From the NCBI GenBank assembly GCA_029555965.1, contig JAKQHY010000070.1, positions 1 through 52,681 of the forward strand: a stretch of DNA of 52,681 nucleotides. Reading direction: 5' to 3'. Below the pieces are notes generated by a model, which made no database searches, had not been told where the DNA came from, and saw only the letters and a program-made list of their open reading frames with translations. Both the position numbers and the translations under genes were made by a program. This document shows positions 8,503 through 15,840 of this stretch, piece by piece. The stretch comes from Chloroflexota bacterium. GTDB taxonomy: Bacteria; Chloroflexota; Anaerolineae; B4-G1; SLSP01. The first letter of the stretch is position 1. The number at the start of each line of letters is the position of its first letter.

Positions 8503-8582
8503 CACCTTCTCCTCCTTGTTTTTAGAGAGTGCTGAAATGACTAAACCTTTGTCCCACTCCTGTCTCACTTGCTTCTCAGGTA

Positions 8583-8611
8583 TTCAATTCGGCACTATCT
8601 TTTGCTATACT
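8583..8611 (+). promoter_or_regulatory. extended -10 promoter of the HTH regulator
   Basis: TGCTATACT (TG at 8603-8604, TATACT at 8606-8611) is an extended -10. TTCAAT at 8583-8588 is a weak -35, 17 nt away. Transcription would start near 8618, about 23 nt before the ATG. Confidence 0.6.
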
Positions 8612-8640
8612 ATGAGTACAACTTGCTCTCAGATTAAGTT

Positions 8641-9435
8641 ATGATGAAACCAAAATTCTCAGATCAACTTGATAGATATGTCAGGGAAGCCGGGCTTTCT
8701 CTCCGCCAGGTATCCAGTTCATCGGGTATTCCGCATCAAACCATCCATAACTGGCTGAAAGGCTCGCTGCCACGTTGGCATACAACTCTGCCAGACGATT
8801 TGCATCGGTTAGGGACTGCACTTGGTCTCACTAATGACGGGATTACCTTTTTGTCACAGTTAGCGGGATGTGTTTCAGCCCGCTCTAAATTATTTACGAT
8901 ACAGGAGGTCTCCATGGAAAGCACTTTTCGTATCCCAAAAGGTTGGTTTGTTTCGGGTGATGCTCCAGATGATTATGATATCGGTGTAGATCCCACGCTC
9001 ACTTACGAGAACCATCCCTGCGTCATCATCAAGGCCAAGCCGAACCCCGGCGAGTTTGCCGCCCTCGCACAGCATGTCAAGGCGGATGCGTATCACGGCA
9101 AGCGGCTGCGATTCTCGGCTGCATTACGCTCGCAGGATTTGAAAAACAGAACCGCTTTATTTATGCGCATCAGTGATGCGCATGGCAAGAATCTGGCCTT
9201 TGACAATATGCGCAACCGCTTCGTTACCGGTACAACGGATTGGGCGCATTATGCTATTGTGCTGGACGTCGCCGAAGAAGCTGAAGACATTGTTTTTGGC
9301 TTCTTGATGTCACTGGATGGGCAGGCCTGGATGGCGGATGTTCAACTGGAAGTCGTTGAAAAGAGTGTGCCCACAACCGACATCCTGGAAGAAATCGCCG
9401 CTTACTATCCTACCAACCTGGATTTTGAAGAGTGA
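8641..9435 (+). CDS. XRE-like HTH protein with C-terminal beta-sandwich sensor domain
   Basis: 264 residues. Residues 1-60 are a helix-turn-helix ('LSLRQVSSSSGIPHQTIHNW', with 'WLKGSLPRW' after). After a linker, residues about 95-250 form a domain also known from other bacterial regulators: 'GWFVSGDAPDDYDIGVDP', then 'AYHGKRLRFSAALRS', 'LAFDNM', 'GTTDWAHYAIVLDV' and a final 'DVQLEVV' strand. It resembles a ligand-binding jelly roll, though the ligand is unknown. The gene is divergent from the adaptor and convergent with the permease (10 nt between stops), so it sits inside the export locus on the opposite strand. Control of that locus is a natural inference. Two adjacent ATGs (8641, 8644) are possible starts. 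Confidence 0.82.
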   Translation: MMKPKFSDQLDRYVREAGLSLRQVSSSSGIPHQTIHNWLKGSLPRWHTTLPDDLHRLGTALGLTNDGITFLSQLAGCVSARSKLFTIQEVSMESTFRIPKGWFVSGDAPDDYDIGVDPTLTYENHPCVIIKAKPNPGEFAALAQHVKADAYHGKRLRFSAALRSQDLKNRTALFMRISDAHGKNLAFDNMRNRFVTGTTDWAHYAIVLDVAEEAEDIVFGFLMSLDGQAWMADVQLEVVEKSVPTTDILEEIAAYYPTNLDFEE

Positions 9436-9445
9436 GTGCGCATTT

Positions 9446-11863
9446 CTACTCATACGCCAACGCCTCGCGCACGCTCATCCTTGAAGCACGGCGCGCGGGC
9501 CAGAAGCTGGCAAAGGCCGATACACCGATGGCGATGGCGAGCCAGAGCCAAACGCTGAATCCGGCGAAGCGGGTTTCCACGCCTGTTCCCATAAAGGCCA
9601 TACTCACACCATAAGTGAGCAGATTGCCAATCGGCCACGCCAGCACCGTCCCCAACACCCAACTGAACAGGCCGATGAGCACGCCCTCTGTGACGATGAT
9701 GCCGCGCAGTGAACCGTGGGATGCTCCGATGGCACGCAAGACGCCCAGTTCGCGGGTGCGTTCCAGGACGTTTAACCCCATCGTCGCGCCCAGCCCCAGA
9801 CCGCCGACCACGGCCAACAAGACCGCCACGATGAGCAGAAAGGTGGCGATCATATTCATCTGATTCCGATTCCCGGCGATGACCTCGTAAATCGTCAACG
9901 AAGAAGCCACAGGCAATCCGGCGCGCTCGTAGCGTTCTTCCAATGCGCGGGCGATGGTTTGTTGGGCGACGGGATTGTCCGCATCCTGGATTTTGATCAC
10001 AGCGCGGTTGGTCTTCCCGACCATCCCGGCGGCGCGGGCCAGCGCGGGCGCGTTGGCATAGGTGGAAGAATCCGTGGAGAGGATAACGCCCACAATGTGC
10101 CAGGTCGTTGTCTTGTCGTCAATTTCGATAGACAAGCGGCTACCCACATCCAGCCCCGGCATTTCTCGCAACAGCGCCTGGCTGACGACAATCGCGTTGT
10201 CATCCTCCGGCAGCAGCCAACGCCCGGCCACGAGCGGCGCGACGACGGTCTGTTGATCGGACGGCGGTCCTATCAAATATACGTTAACACCTTGCGTGCC
10301 GTCGTCGCGGATTTGCGTCCCGGAGGCGATGACCCAACTCTCTACCCGCGCCACGCCGGACACTTGCGCCGCGCCGACTTCGGCACGCCGGGCGTGAACC
10401 GGCTCGGCAAAATCCACGTGAACGTCGTAGCTGTACAGCCCCAGGACATCGTCCACCAATCCCATCATTGAGCGCTGCGTGCAAAAGACGCCGATGAAGA
10501 CCGCGCCCGCCAGGGACAGCGCCCCCAACGTGAGCGCGAGCCGCGCCTTGCGGCGAAATGTGTTGCGCAAGGACAGCGCCAGCGGTCGGGGCAGCCCGCG
10601 CGCGCGGACGAGTAGCCGGTCTATCCAACTCTCGCGGATTTTGCCGATGCCGTAATCGCTGATCGCCTCGCGCACCGTCTTGCGCGTCCCGGCGAAGATG
10701 GGGAACAACGCGGCAATCGCGGGCACGCACAAAGCCATCCCGGCTTGCAAAGCCAATATCGAAGGCAAAATCTGATACGCGATCTCAAAATTCATCACGT
10801 GGCTGCCAAAGGCGGCGAACTGTTGCCCGCCGACCACCCCCAAAGGCACCGCCACCAACAGCGCGACCAGCCCGTACAGCAAAATCGTCGCCAGATAGAT
10901 GCCGACCACCTGGGAGCGCTGCGCTCCGATAGCCTTCATCATCCCGATCTGGCGGGTTTCTTGGGCCAACAGCGCCATCACCGTGTTGATGATCAACAGC
11001 CCGCTGAGGAACAGCGCCAAAATCCCCACCCCACCCATCGCCATCACCAGAGCCGAGAAGAAGTCATAGGCCCAATGTTTGCCGGGACGGGTGTAGTAGC
11101 TGTCATAACCGTATACGACATAGCCCCCCTTTTCCAGCCGGTCGGTGACGCTATCGCGGACGTGTTCGCGATAGGCCGGATCTTCAGTGTCGCCGCCGGT
11201 TTCGGGATGCGGTTGCGTGGTGATGTAGAGCGTGTTGTAGTCGTGCCCAAAGCCCTGGCGTTCCAATGTGCGTAGTGAGATAAAGCCCCGTGTTTCTTGG
11301 CTGATGTAGGTCGCCATCTCATTGAACTCGTGCGCGAATCCGGCGACGGTCAGCTCCTTCTGCGCACCGTCGGCCATTTCCAGGGTGATGGTGTCGCCGA
11401 CAGCTACATCCAACAACACCAGCGATGAGCGTTCCAGGATGATCTCATTCCGCCCCGGCGGCCACGTCCCGCTTTCGGGCCGGACGACGCTGATGCGTGA
11501 ATCGTCATAATCGTTGAGCACGGTCAACTCGATGCGCTCCCAGCCTTCATCGCGGATTGCCGCGCGTGGGCCGGGGTAAACCCGCGCCGAACCGATGAAG
11601 CGGGCCTCCACCTCATCCACTTCGGGGAGCGCGCGCACGATGGGGAGTACCTCATTGCCAAACGGCCCCATAAACAGTTTGACGTGCGGCGCGTTGTTCG
11701 CCTCAAAGCCCGCCATCATCTCGCGGATGGTCACTTCCCGCGCGGTGAGGATGATGCCGATGAGCGCCACACCGATGGCAATCGCCAGCACCACCAGCGC
11801 ACTGCGCGCCTTATGCTGCCAGAAATCGCGGATAACTTTGTTCCAGCGTAATCGTGATAACAT
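9446..11863 (-). CDS. MacB/FtsX-type ABC transporter permease, double-domain
   Basis: 805 residues with two FtsX repeats. The N-terminal segment 'ARSALVVLAIAIGVALIG' precedes a large periplasmic MacB_PCD domain. A three-helix FtsX block follows around 'GGVGILALFLSGLLIINTVM' and 'KAIGAQRSQVVGIYLATILL'. The second half repeats this order ('FRRKARLALTLGALSLAGAV', then a periplasmic domain, then 'RTRELGVLRAIGASHGSLRG'). This class uses the mechanotransmission mechanism and moves substrates in the periplasm or outside rather than across the inner membrane. The ATG is preceded by AAAGAGGAG, which is the end of the hairpin element at 11881-11943. It works with the ATPase at 13106 and probably the adaptor at 7393. 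Confidence 0.94.
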   Translation of the reverse strand: MLSRLRWNKVIRDFWQHKARSALVVLAIAIGVALIGIILTAREVTIREMMAGFEANNAPHVKLFMGPFGNEVLPIVRALPEVDEVEARFIGSARVYPGPRAAIRDEGWERIELTVLNDYDDSRISVVRPESGTWPPGRNEIILERSSLVLLDVAVGDTITLEMADGAQKELTVAGFAHEFNEMATYISQETRGFISLRTLERQGFGHDYNTLYITTQPHPETGGDTEDPAYREHVRDSVTDRLEKGGYVVYGYDSYYTRPGKHWAYDFFSALVMAMGGVGILALFLSGLLIINTVMALLAQETRQIGMMKAIGAQRSQVVGIYLATILLYGLVALLVAVPLGVVGGQQFAAFGSHVMNFEIAYQILPSILALQAGMALCVPAIAALFPIFAGTRKTVREAISDYGIGKIRESWIDRLLVRARGLPRPLALSLRNTFRRKARLALTLGALSLAGAVFIGVFCTQRSMMGLVDDVLGLYSYDVHVDFAEPVHARRAEVGAAQVSGVARVESWVIASGTQIRDDGTQGVNVYLIGPPSDQQTVVAPLVAGRWLLPEDDNAIVVSQALLREMPGLDVGSRLSIEIDDKTTTWHIVGVILSTDSSTYANAPALARAAGMVGKTNRAVIKIQDADNPVAQQTIARALEERYERAGLPVASSLTIYEVIAGNRNQMNMIATFLLIVAVLLAVVGGLGLGATMGLNVLERTRELGVLRAIGASHGSLRGIIVTEGVLIGLFSWVLGTVLAWPIGNLLTYGVSMAFMGTGVETRFAGFSVWLWLAIAIGVSAFASFWPARRASRMSVREALAYE

Positions 11864-11880
11864 TTGATAACTCCTCTTTT

Positions 11881-11943
11881 GTCAGCAGATTGAGCTGATT
11901 GAGCAGATTTTAAAAATCTGCTTCATCTGTTTAATCTGCTGAC
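11881..11943 (-). repeat. CAGATT-family hairpin array feeding the permease ribosome-binding site
   Basis: A 63-bp inverted repeat with perfect outer 11-mers, GTCAGCAGATT and AATCTGCTGAC, and imperfect 9-nt units inside (TGAGCTGAT, TGAGCAGAT). Read on the minus strand, the arm ends CTGCTGAC and continues AAAAGAGGAG, the Shine-Dalgarno of the permease gene. Confidence 0.85.
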
Positions 11944-11958
11944 AGAAAAATGGCTCTG

Positions 11959-13125
11959 TCAACAATCAACTGTACAGATCGAGGTTTTCGAGTGAGTTGG
12001 TTTCTGCTTCATCCCAAACAAAAAGCGGGCGATATTCGTGCGTTTCACCAAAACCTCGTAAATGACGAGGATTGTGGGGATGGTGATGATGTTGATAGCC
12101 AGGTATTTGATGACAATAGGCGTATTCCATCGCACTACGTAGTAAGCAACAACAGTGTTGATCAAGAAGTGCAGGATGTAGAAGGGATAGCTGGCTTCGC
12201 TGGCGTAACGCAGATGCGGGCTATTGCTGTTCAGATAAGCGTGTCCCAATCCCACAAACGCCACAATCCAGCACCACCGACCGAGGTAATACAGGATATG
12301 GATCAGGACGATACTGCCGTCTACATCGAGCAAGAGGGGAACCGCGAAGGCGGCAATCACAGCAATCGTCAGCGCGGCCCATTTTTGCCTATCCACGGTC
12401 TGCTGAAATCGTGCGTCGGCCATCAGGACATAGCCGTAAATGAAATACACGACATACAGAAACGGCCCTTTTCCGCCGAGGTCGGGCAGCAGCGCCGTGA
12501 GTGCGGGCGGAAGCGCGAGCGAGAACAGCCGCCCCGGCCTTTCAGAAAAACTCGCCAGCCGGTTGATGAATCGTTTGCCGTTCGGCCTTTTAAGATAGAG
12601 GAACAAGGGCAACGCAACCAACGAGAAAACGAACAGGAACAGTACAAACCACAGATGACCTGGGGTAAAGGTTCCCGAATAGCCGGACAGATCATCCACA
12701 TTGATGAAGAAGAACTGAGTATAGAACTGCCAAAACGATTCGAACCGTGTTGTATCCCAGAATTGTACGTAAATCATCAGCGGAACAACGACCGTGATGG
12801 CGAATAGCATCGGAACGAGCAGACGGATGAAACGTTCTTCGAGATATTGCCGCCCTTTGCGCGCCTGAAGCGCAAACCACGTTCCTGCACCAGAGATAAA
12901 GAAGAGCAGGGGCATGTGCCAGATGTCCAGGAAATAGGCGAATTGTATCAGAACCGGGCTTTCGACTTGATCTTTCACGTAGACAATATCACCCGGCTCG
13001 AGACTGAACACGAGCGCGCTATGAAATGGCACCAACAGCAGTACAGCAAGCACGCGCAGCCAGTCCAAATCGTAGCGGCGAGTGAAGCCTTGAGCGTTTG
13101 TTTGTTCAGTTCCTCCGCTGATCAC
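11959..13125 (-). CDS. acyltransferase 3 family membrane protein
   Basis: About 388 residues, with roughly ten transmembrane segments. It opens with the family hallmark 'RYDLDWLRVLAVLLLVPFHS', which holds the conserved R and the catalytic H. These proteins transfer acyl groups, often acetyl or succinyl, to exported sugars, lipids or polyketides. I place the start at GTG 13125: it lies 20 nt inside the ATPase gene and has GGAGG seven nt upstream. An ATG at 13173 is in frame but would overlap the ATPase by 68 nt and has no ribosome-binding site. Tight coupling to the ATPase and the position before the permease suggest that the enzyme modifies the exported substrate or a surface glycan. Confidence 0.85.
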   Translation of the reverse strand: MISGGTEQTNAQGFTRRYDLDWLRVLAVLLLVPFHSALVFSLEPGDIVYVKDQVESPVLIQFAYFLDIWHMPLLFFISGAGTWFALQARKGRQYLEERFIRLLVPMLFAITVVVPLMIYVQFWDTTRFESFWQFYTQFFFINVDDLSGYSGTFTPGHLWFVLFLFVFSLVALPLFLYLKRPNGKRFINRLASFSERPGRLFSLALPPALTALLPDLGGKGPFLYVVYFIYGYVLMADARFQQTVDRQKWAALTIAVIAAFAVPLLLDVDGSIVLIHILYYLGRWCWIVAFVGLGHAYLNSNSPHLRYASEASYPFYILHFLINTVVAYYVVRWNTPIVIKYLAINIITIPTILVIYEVLVKRTNIARFLFGMKQKPTHSKTSICTVDC

Positions 13126-13813
13126 GGTCCACCCTCCCATCCCGAATGTGAATGACCCGCCCGGTACGTTCACTCAAGGCCGTGTCGTGCGTCACGATGA
13201 CGACGGTTTTGCCCTGCGCCACCAGTGCCAAAAACATCGCAAAAACTGCGTCCGCCGTTTGCGTGTCCAGGTTGCCCGTGGGTTCGTCGCCCACGATGAT
13301 GGGCGGATCGTTCGCCAGCGCGCGGGCAATCGCGGCCCGTTGCTGCTGTCCGCCGCTGAGGGCGCTGGGCAACTTGTGCGCCTGATCGGCGATCCCGACC
13401 TGTTCCAGCAGCTTCATCGCGTGGCCTTTGCGCTCGCGCCGCTTGTAGACGCCGCAGAAATCCATCGGCAGCATCACGTTCTCCAGGATGGTCAATGTGG
13501 GCAGCAGTTGAAAGAACTGGAAGATGACGCCCACGTGCTTCCCGCGCCAACGAGCCAGGCGATTTTCACTCAACTCGTGGACGGCCTGCCCCCCGATCAC
13601 CACCTCGCCGCGCGTGGGATGGTCAATGCCCGTGATCATATTCAGCATCGTGGACTTGCCAGAACCGGACGGCCCGACGATGCTAACGAAATCCCCCGGC
13701 GGAACCTGGAGTGACACATCCTTGAGCACGGCGACTTCACCCGCGCCGGTTGCGTAACTCTTGAACACATCGCGCAATTCAATCTGTGGTTGGGTTGACG
13801 GTCTGATTTCCAT
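13106..13813 (-). CDS. LolD/MacB-type ABC transporter ATP-binding protein
   Basis: 235 residues. Walker A 'GPSGSGKST' (47-55), Q-loop in 'GVIFQFFQLLPTLT', signature 'LSGGQQQR', Walker B 'IIVGDEPTGNLD' and H-loop 'VIVTHD' are all present. The Walker B carries Gly where most relatives have Ala or Phe before DEP, a tolerated change. 'PTGNLD' is the mark of the LolD/MacB/FtsE subfamily. It is the first gene of the ATPase-acyltransferase-permease operon; the ATG follows GAGGAGAAGG. It energises the FtsX-type permease at 9446. Confidence 0.96.
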   Translation of the reverse strand: MEIRPSTQPQIELRDVFKSYATGAGEVAVLKDVSLQVPPGDFVSIVGPSGSGKSTMLNMITGIDHPTRGEVVIGGQAVHELSENRLARWRGKHVGVIFQFFQLLPTLTILENVMLPMDFCGVYKRRERKGHAMKLLEQVGIADQAHKLPSALSGGQQQRAAIARALANDPPIIVGDEPTGNLDTQTADAVFAMFLALVAQGKTVVIVTHDTALSERTGRVIHIRDGRVDRDQRRN

Positions 13814-13963
13814 TTCCTTCTCCTCGCTGACTTTGGCTCATTCGCACATCGCTTATACCTTACCATCTCCGCGAGGGCATTACCTATCCACTGGCTATTA
13901 AACGGCTAACAATTCTCATCATTTGGATATTATCGAGTTGACCGGCACAAGCATGAATAACAT

Positions 13964-14084
13964 AGGGCTTACGCAACAATGATCTTTTTTCACCGCAGAG
14001 GCCGCTGAGACCGCCGAGAAACGATAAAATGTCTGCGCTCTCTGCGTGCTCTGCGGTAAAATTCCGCCTATTTGCGTAAGTCCT
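13964..14084. mobile_element. MITE-like element enclosing a CAGAG hairpin array (copy 2)
   Basis: Terminal inverted repeats are AGGGCTTACGCAA (13964-13976) and TTGCGTAAGTCCT (14072-14084), 12 of 13 matching. Between them lies a hairpin of the CAGAG family: CACCGCAGAGGCCGCTGAGA on one side and CTGCGCTCTCTGCGTGCTCT then GCGG on the other. It fills much of the 359-bp gap between the ATPase and flavodoxin genes; the rest of the gap holds a promoter and a small repeat. Confidence 0.7.
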
Positions 14085-14092
14085 GATCATTC

Positions 14093-14120
14093 TTGACAAA
14101 CGCCCCGCTTTGACTAACAT
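14093..14120 (+). promoter_or_regulatory. sigma-70-like promoter of the flavodoxin gene
   Basis: A perfect TTGACA (14093-14098) and TAACAT (14115-14120) are separated by 16 nt. The -35 begins 9 nt outside the right end of the MITE-like element. Transcription would start near 14127, in the AGACTA repeat. Confidence 0.6.
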
Positions 14121-14131
14121 CGAATGTACCC

Positions 14132-14165
14132 AATGACTATCAGACTACTGGACTAAAGACTAAAG
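14132..14165 (+). repeat. AGACTA short-unit repeat ending in a ribosome-binding site
   Basis: Units ATGACTATC, AGACTACTGG, ACTAAAG, ACTAAAGG follow one another with no opposite arm. The last unit, AAAGGGG, is the ribosome-binding site for the flavodoxin gene. The same vocabulary occurs at 31460-31515. Confidence 0.6.
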
Positions 14166-14172
14166 GGGAACT

Positions 14173-14715
14173 ATGGGGAAAATCCTGGTGATTTACGACA
14201 GCCAAACCGGCAACACCGCGCAGATGGCCGACTACGTGGCCGAGGGCGCGCGGAGTATCGCCGACATGGAGGTGCGCCTGCTCCGCGTGGACGACGCCAC
14301 CGCCGAGGACGCGCTCTGGGCCGACGGCATCGCCTGCGGGACGCCGACCTACGTGGGCCTGACCTCCTGGAAGATGAAGAAGTTCTGGGACGACATCGCC
14401 CACCCCGTCTGGGGAAAAATGGACGGAAAAATTGGCTGCGCCTTTTCTACCTCCGGCGGATGGGGCGGCGGCGCCGAGTTGACGTGCATGTCGCTGCTGG
14501 TCATCATGATGAACGTCGGAATGCTCACCTTTGGCGTCACCGACTACACCGCCGACCGGTTCACGTTGCACTACGGCGCGGTGTCGGCGGGCAAACCCCG
14601 CCAGGAGAAGGAAATCGAGGCCGGGCGGCGCCTGGGCAAGCGACTGGCGCAATGGGTGGCGGTATACTGCGATGGGCACGCAGAGCTGCGGCCTGGGCCA
14701 ATGAAAGAACGCTAA
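14173..14715 (+). CDS. flavodoxin-family (WrbA-like) protein
   Basis: 180 residues. The N-terminus has a flavodoxin FMN-phosphate loop, 'VIYDSQTGNTAQMA'. Later come 'GIACGTPTYVGLTSWKMKKF', which is the 50s loop region, and 'AFSTSGGWGGGAEL', which matches the flavin-edge loop of the WrbA/NAD(P)H:quinone reductase branch. It is likely a cytoplasmic FMN-binding electron carrier or quinone reductase. AAAGGGG lies 7 nt upstream of the ATG and a TTGACA promoter about 70 nt further. It is followed by a modular repeat element, so it is probably transcribed alone or with the next gene. Confidence 0.9.
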   Translation: MGKILVIYDSQTGNTAQMADYVAEGARSIADMEVRLLRVDDATAEDALWADGIACGTPTYVGLTSWKMKKFWDDIAHPVWGKMDGKIGCAFSTSGGWGGGAELTCMSLLVIMMNVGMLTFGVTDYTADRFTLHYGAVSAGKPRQEKEIEAGRRLGKRLAQWVAVYCDGHAELRPGPMKER

Positions 14716-14739
14716 CGGATAAAAACGTACAACTATAGA

Positions 14740-14846
14740 CAGAGGAATTCCTCATTAACCTGCGGTTCACCAGCGGTTGGATGAAAATTTTAAACGCAGA
14801 GACGCAGAGATTTTGCTATTTGCTATTCGCTATTTTCAGAGGAGTT
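14740..14846 (+). repeat. modular intergenic element, locus A
   Basis: Left module: AGAGGAATTCCTCATTAACC, then TGCGGTTCACCAGCGGTTGG and ATGAAAATTTT. Middle: a short CAGAG part (AAACGCAGAGACGCAGAG) followed by GCTATTT-type units. Right module: GCTATTTTCAGAGGAG, which ends as the ribosome-binding site of the metallophosphoesterase at 14850. The left module is nearly identical to 41221-41270 and to the reverse complement of 35646-35690. Confidence 0.85.
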
Positions 14847-14849
14847 TAT

Positions 14850-15743
14850 ATGCGACTGGCTATTCTCGCTGACATCCACGGCAACCTCCCCGCCCTCGAC
14901 GCCGTCCTAGCCGACGCCCGCGCCCACAGCGCAGAAGGCTTCGTTGTCGCCGGCGATCTGCTCGTCGGCGGCCCGTTCCCGGTGGAAACGCTGGATCGGC
15001 TGCGCAGCCTCAAGGCCTGGATCATCCGTGGCAACACGGAAACCTACTTCACGAACTACGACACGGGCGCCGCGCCAGAAGAGTGGCAGACGTGCGCACA
15101 GTGGGCCGCGCTCCGTTGGAGTCACGCCCGTCTGGATCGGGACGCGCTGGACTACCTGGCCGCCCTACCCGACACGCGCGAAGTCGCGTTGCCGGGTGTG
15201 ACGCCGATCTGCGTCGTGCATGGCTCGCCGCGCGGTCTCTCCGAGGGCATCCTCCCCGGCGACGACGCGGACGCCGCGCGGAAATTCGCGCAGGCGCGGG
15301 TGGACGCGCCCCTCACCGCGCGGGACGCGCTGGCACAAATCGCCGCGCCGACGCTGGTGTGCGGTCACACCCACATCGCCTGGCAGCAACGCCACAACGG
15401 GCAACTCGCGCTCAATCCCGGCGCGGTCGGCGGGCCGATTGACGGCGTGCTGGGCGCGGAGTACGCTCTGCTCACCTGGGAAGCTGGCCGCTGGACGGCG
15501 GACTTGCGGATAGTGGACTACGACATAGACGCCCTGTTCTCCGCCTACCGGGATCGCGGGATGCTCGCCTCAGGCGGCGCGATGGTCCGCGCCCTGATGC
15601 ACAGCATCGAAACCGGCCAAAACCACGCCTGGTATCTCGTCCTCCACGCCTTCGACCTGGCGGCGCAGGCCGGCATCCAACACAACGGCGTCGTCCCCGA
15701 CGAAATCTGGGAACGCGCCGCCGCCACCTTTGACTGGTCATGA
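14850..15743 (+). CDS. calcineurin-like metallophosphoesterase (YfcE/MJ0936 type)
   Basis: 297 residues; the start at 14850 follows AGAGGAG, supplied by the repeat element, and an upstream in-frame ATG inside that repeat is rejected. Metal-binding motifs are in order: 'LADIHGN' (D and H), 'VAGDLLVGG' (GD), 'RGNTE' (GN in place of GNHD), 'VHGSPRG' (H) and 'CGHTHIAW' (GH.H). This is the di-metal centre of small phosphodiesterases; substrates range from cyclic nucleotides to phosphoproteins, so none can be named. The last about 90 residues are a helical extension absent from the shortest relatives. mtnA follows after a hybrid hairpin repeat. Confidence 0.92.
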   Translation: MRLAILADIHGNLPALDAVLADARAHSAEGFVVAGDLLVGGPFPVETLDRLRSLKAWIIRGNTETYFTNYDTGAAPEEWQTCAQWAALRWSHARLDRDALDYLAALPDTREVALPGVTPICVVHGSPRGLSEGILPGDDADAARKFAQARVDAPLTARDALAQIAAPTLVCGHTHIAWQQRHNGQLALNPGAVGGPIDGVLGAEYALLTWEAGRWTADLRIVDYDIDALFSAYRDRGMLASGGAMVRALMHSIETGQNHAWYLVLHAFDLAAQAGIQHNGVVPDEIWERAAATFDWS

Positions 15744-15750
15744 CCTTTTT

Positions 15751-15820
15751 TCTCAACGGATTGAACGGACTTTAACGGATTCTTCCATTTTAATCTGCTT
15801 AATCTGCTAAATCTGCTGAC
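15751..15820 (+). repeat. hybrid hairpin: AACGGATT left arm, AATCTGC right arm
   Basis: The left half is the AACGGATTG family (TCTCAACGGATTGAACGGAC, TTTAACGGATT). The right half is the AATCTGC family (TTAATCTGCTTAATCTGC, TAAATCTGCTGAC). The two arms share the A/T skeleton but not the CGG/CTG cores, so they cannot pair well. CGGAGG, the mtnA ribosome-binding site, follows at once. Confidence 0.8.
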
Positions 15821-15840
15821 AAAAACACGGAGGATATTCT

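Noticed and set aside
13140..13173. ATG starts for the acyltransferase at 13173 or 13140
   Set aside because: Neither has a ribosome-binding site and both overlap the ATPase gene more deeply. GTG 13125 has GGAGG at good spacing.
13884..14120. 78-residue minus-strand open frame in the gap before the flavodoxin gene
   Set aside because: It runs through the MITE-like element and its CAGAG hairpin, so the translation is repeat-derived. There is no ribosome-binding site.
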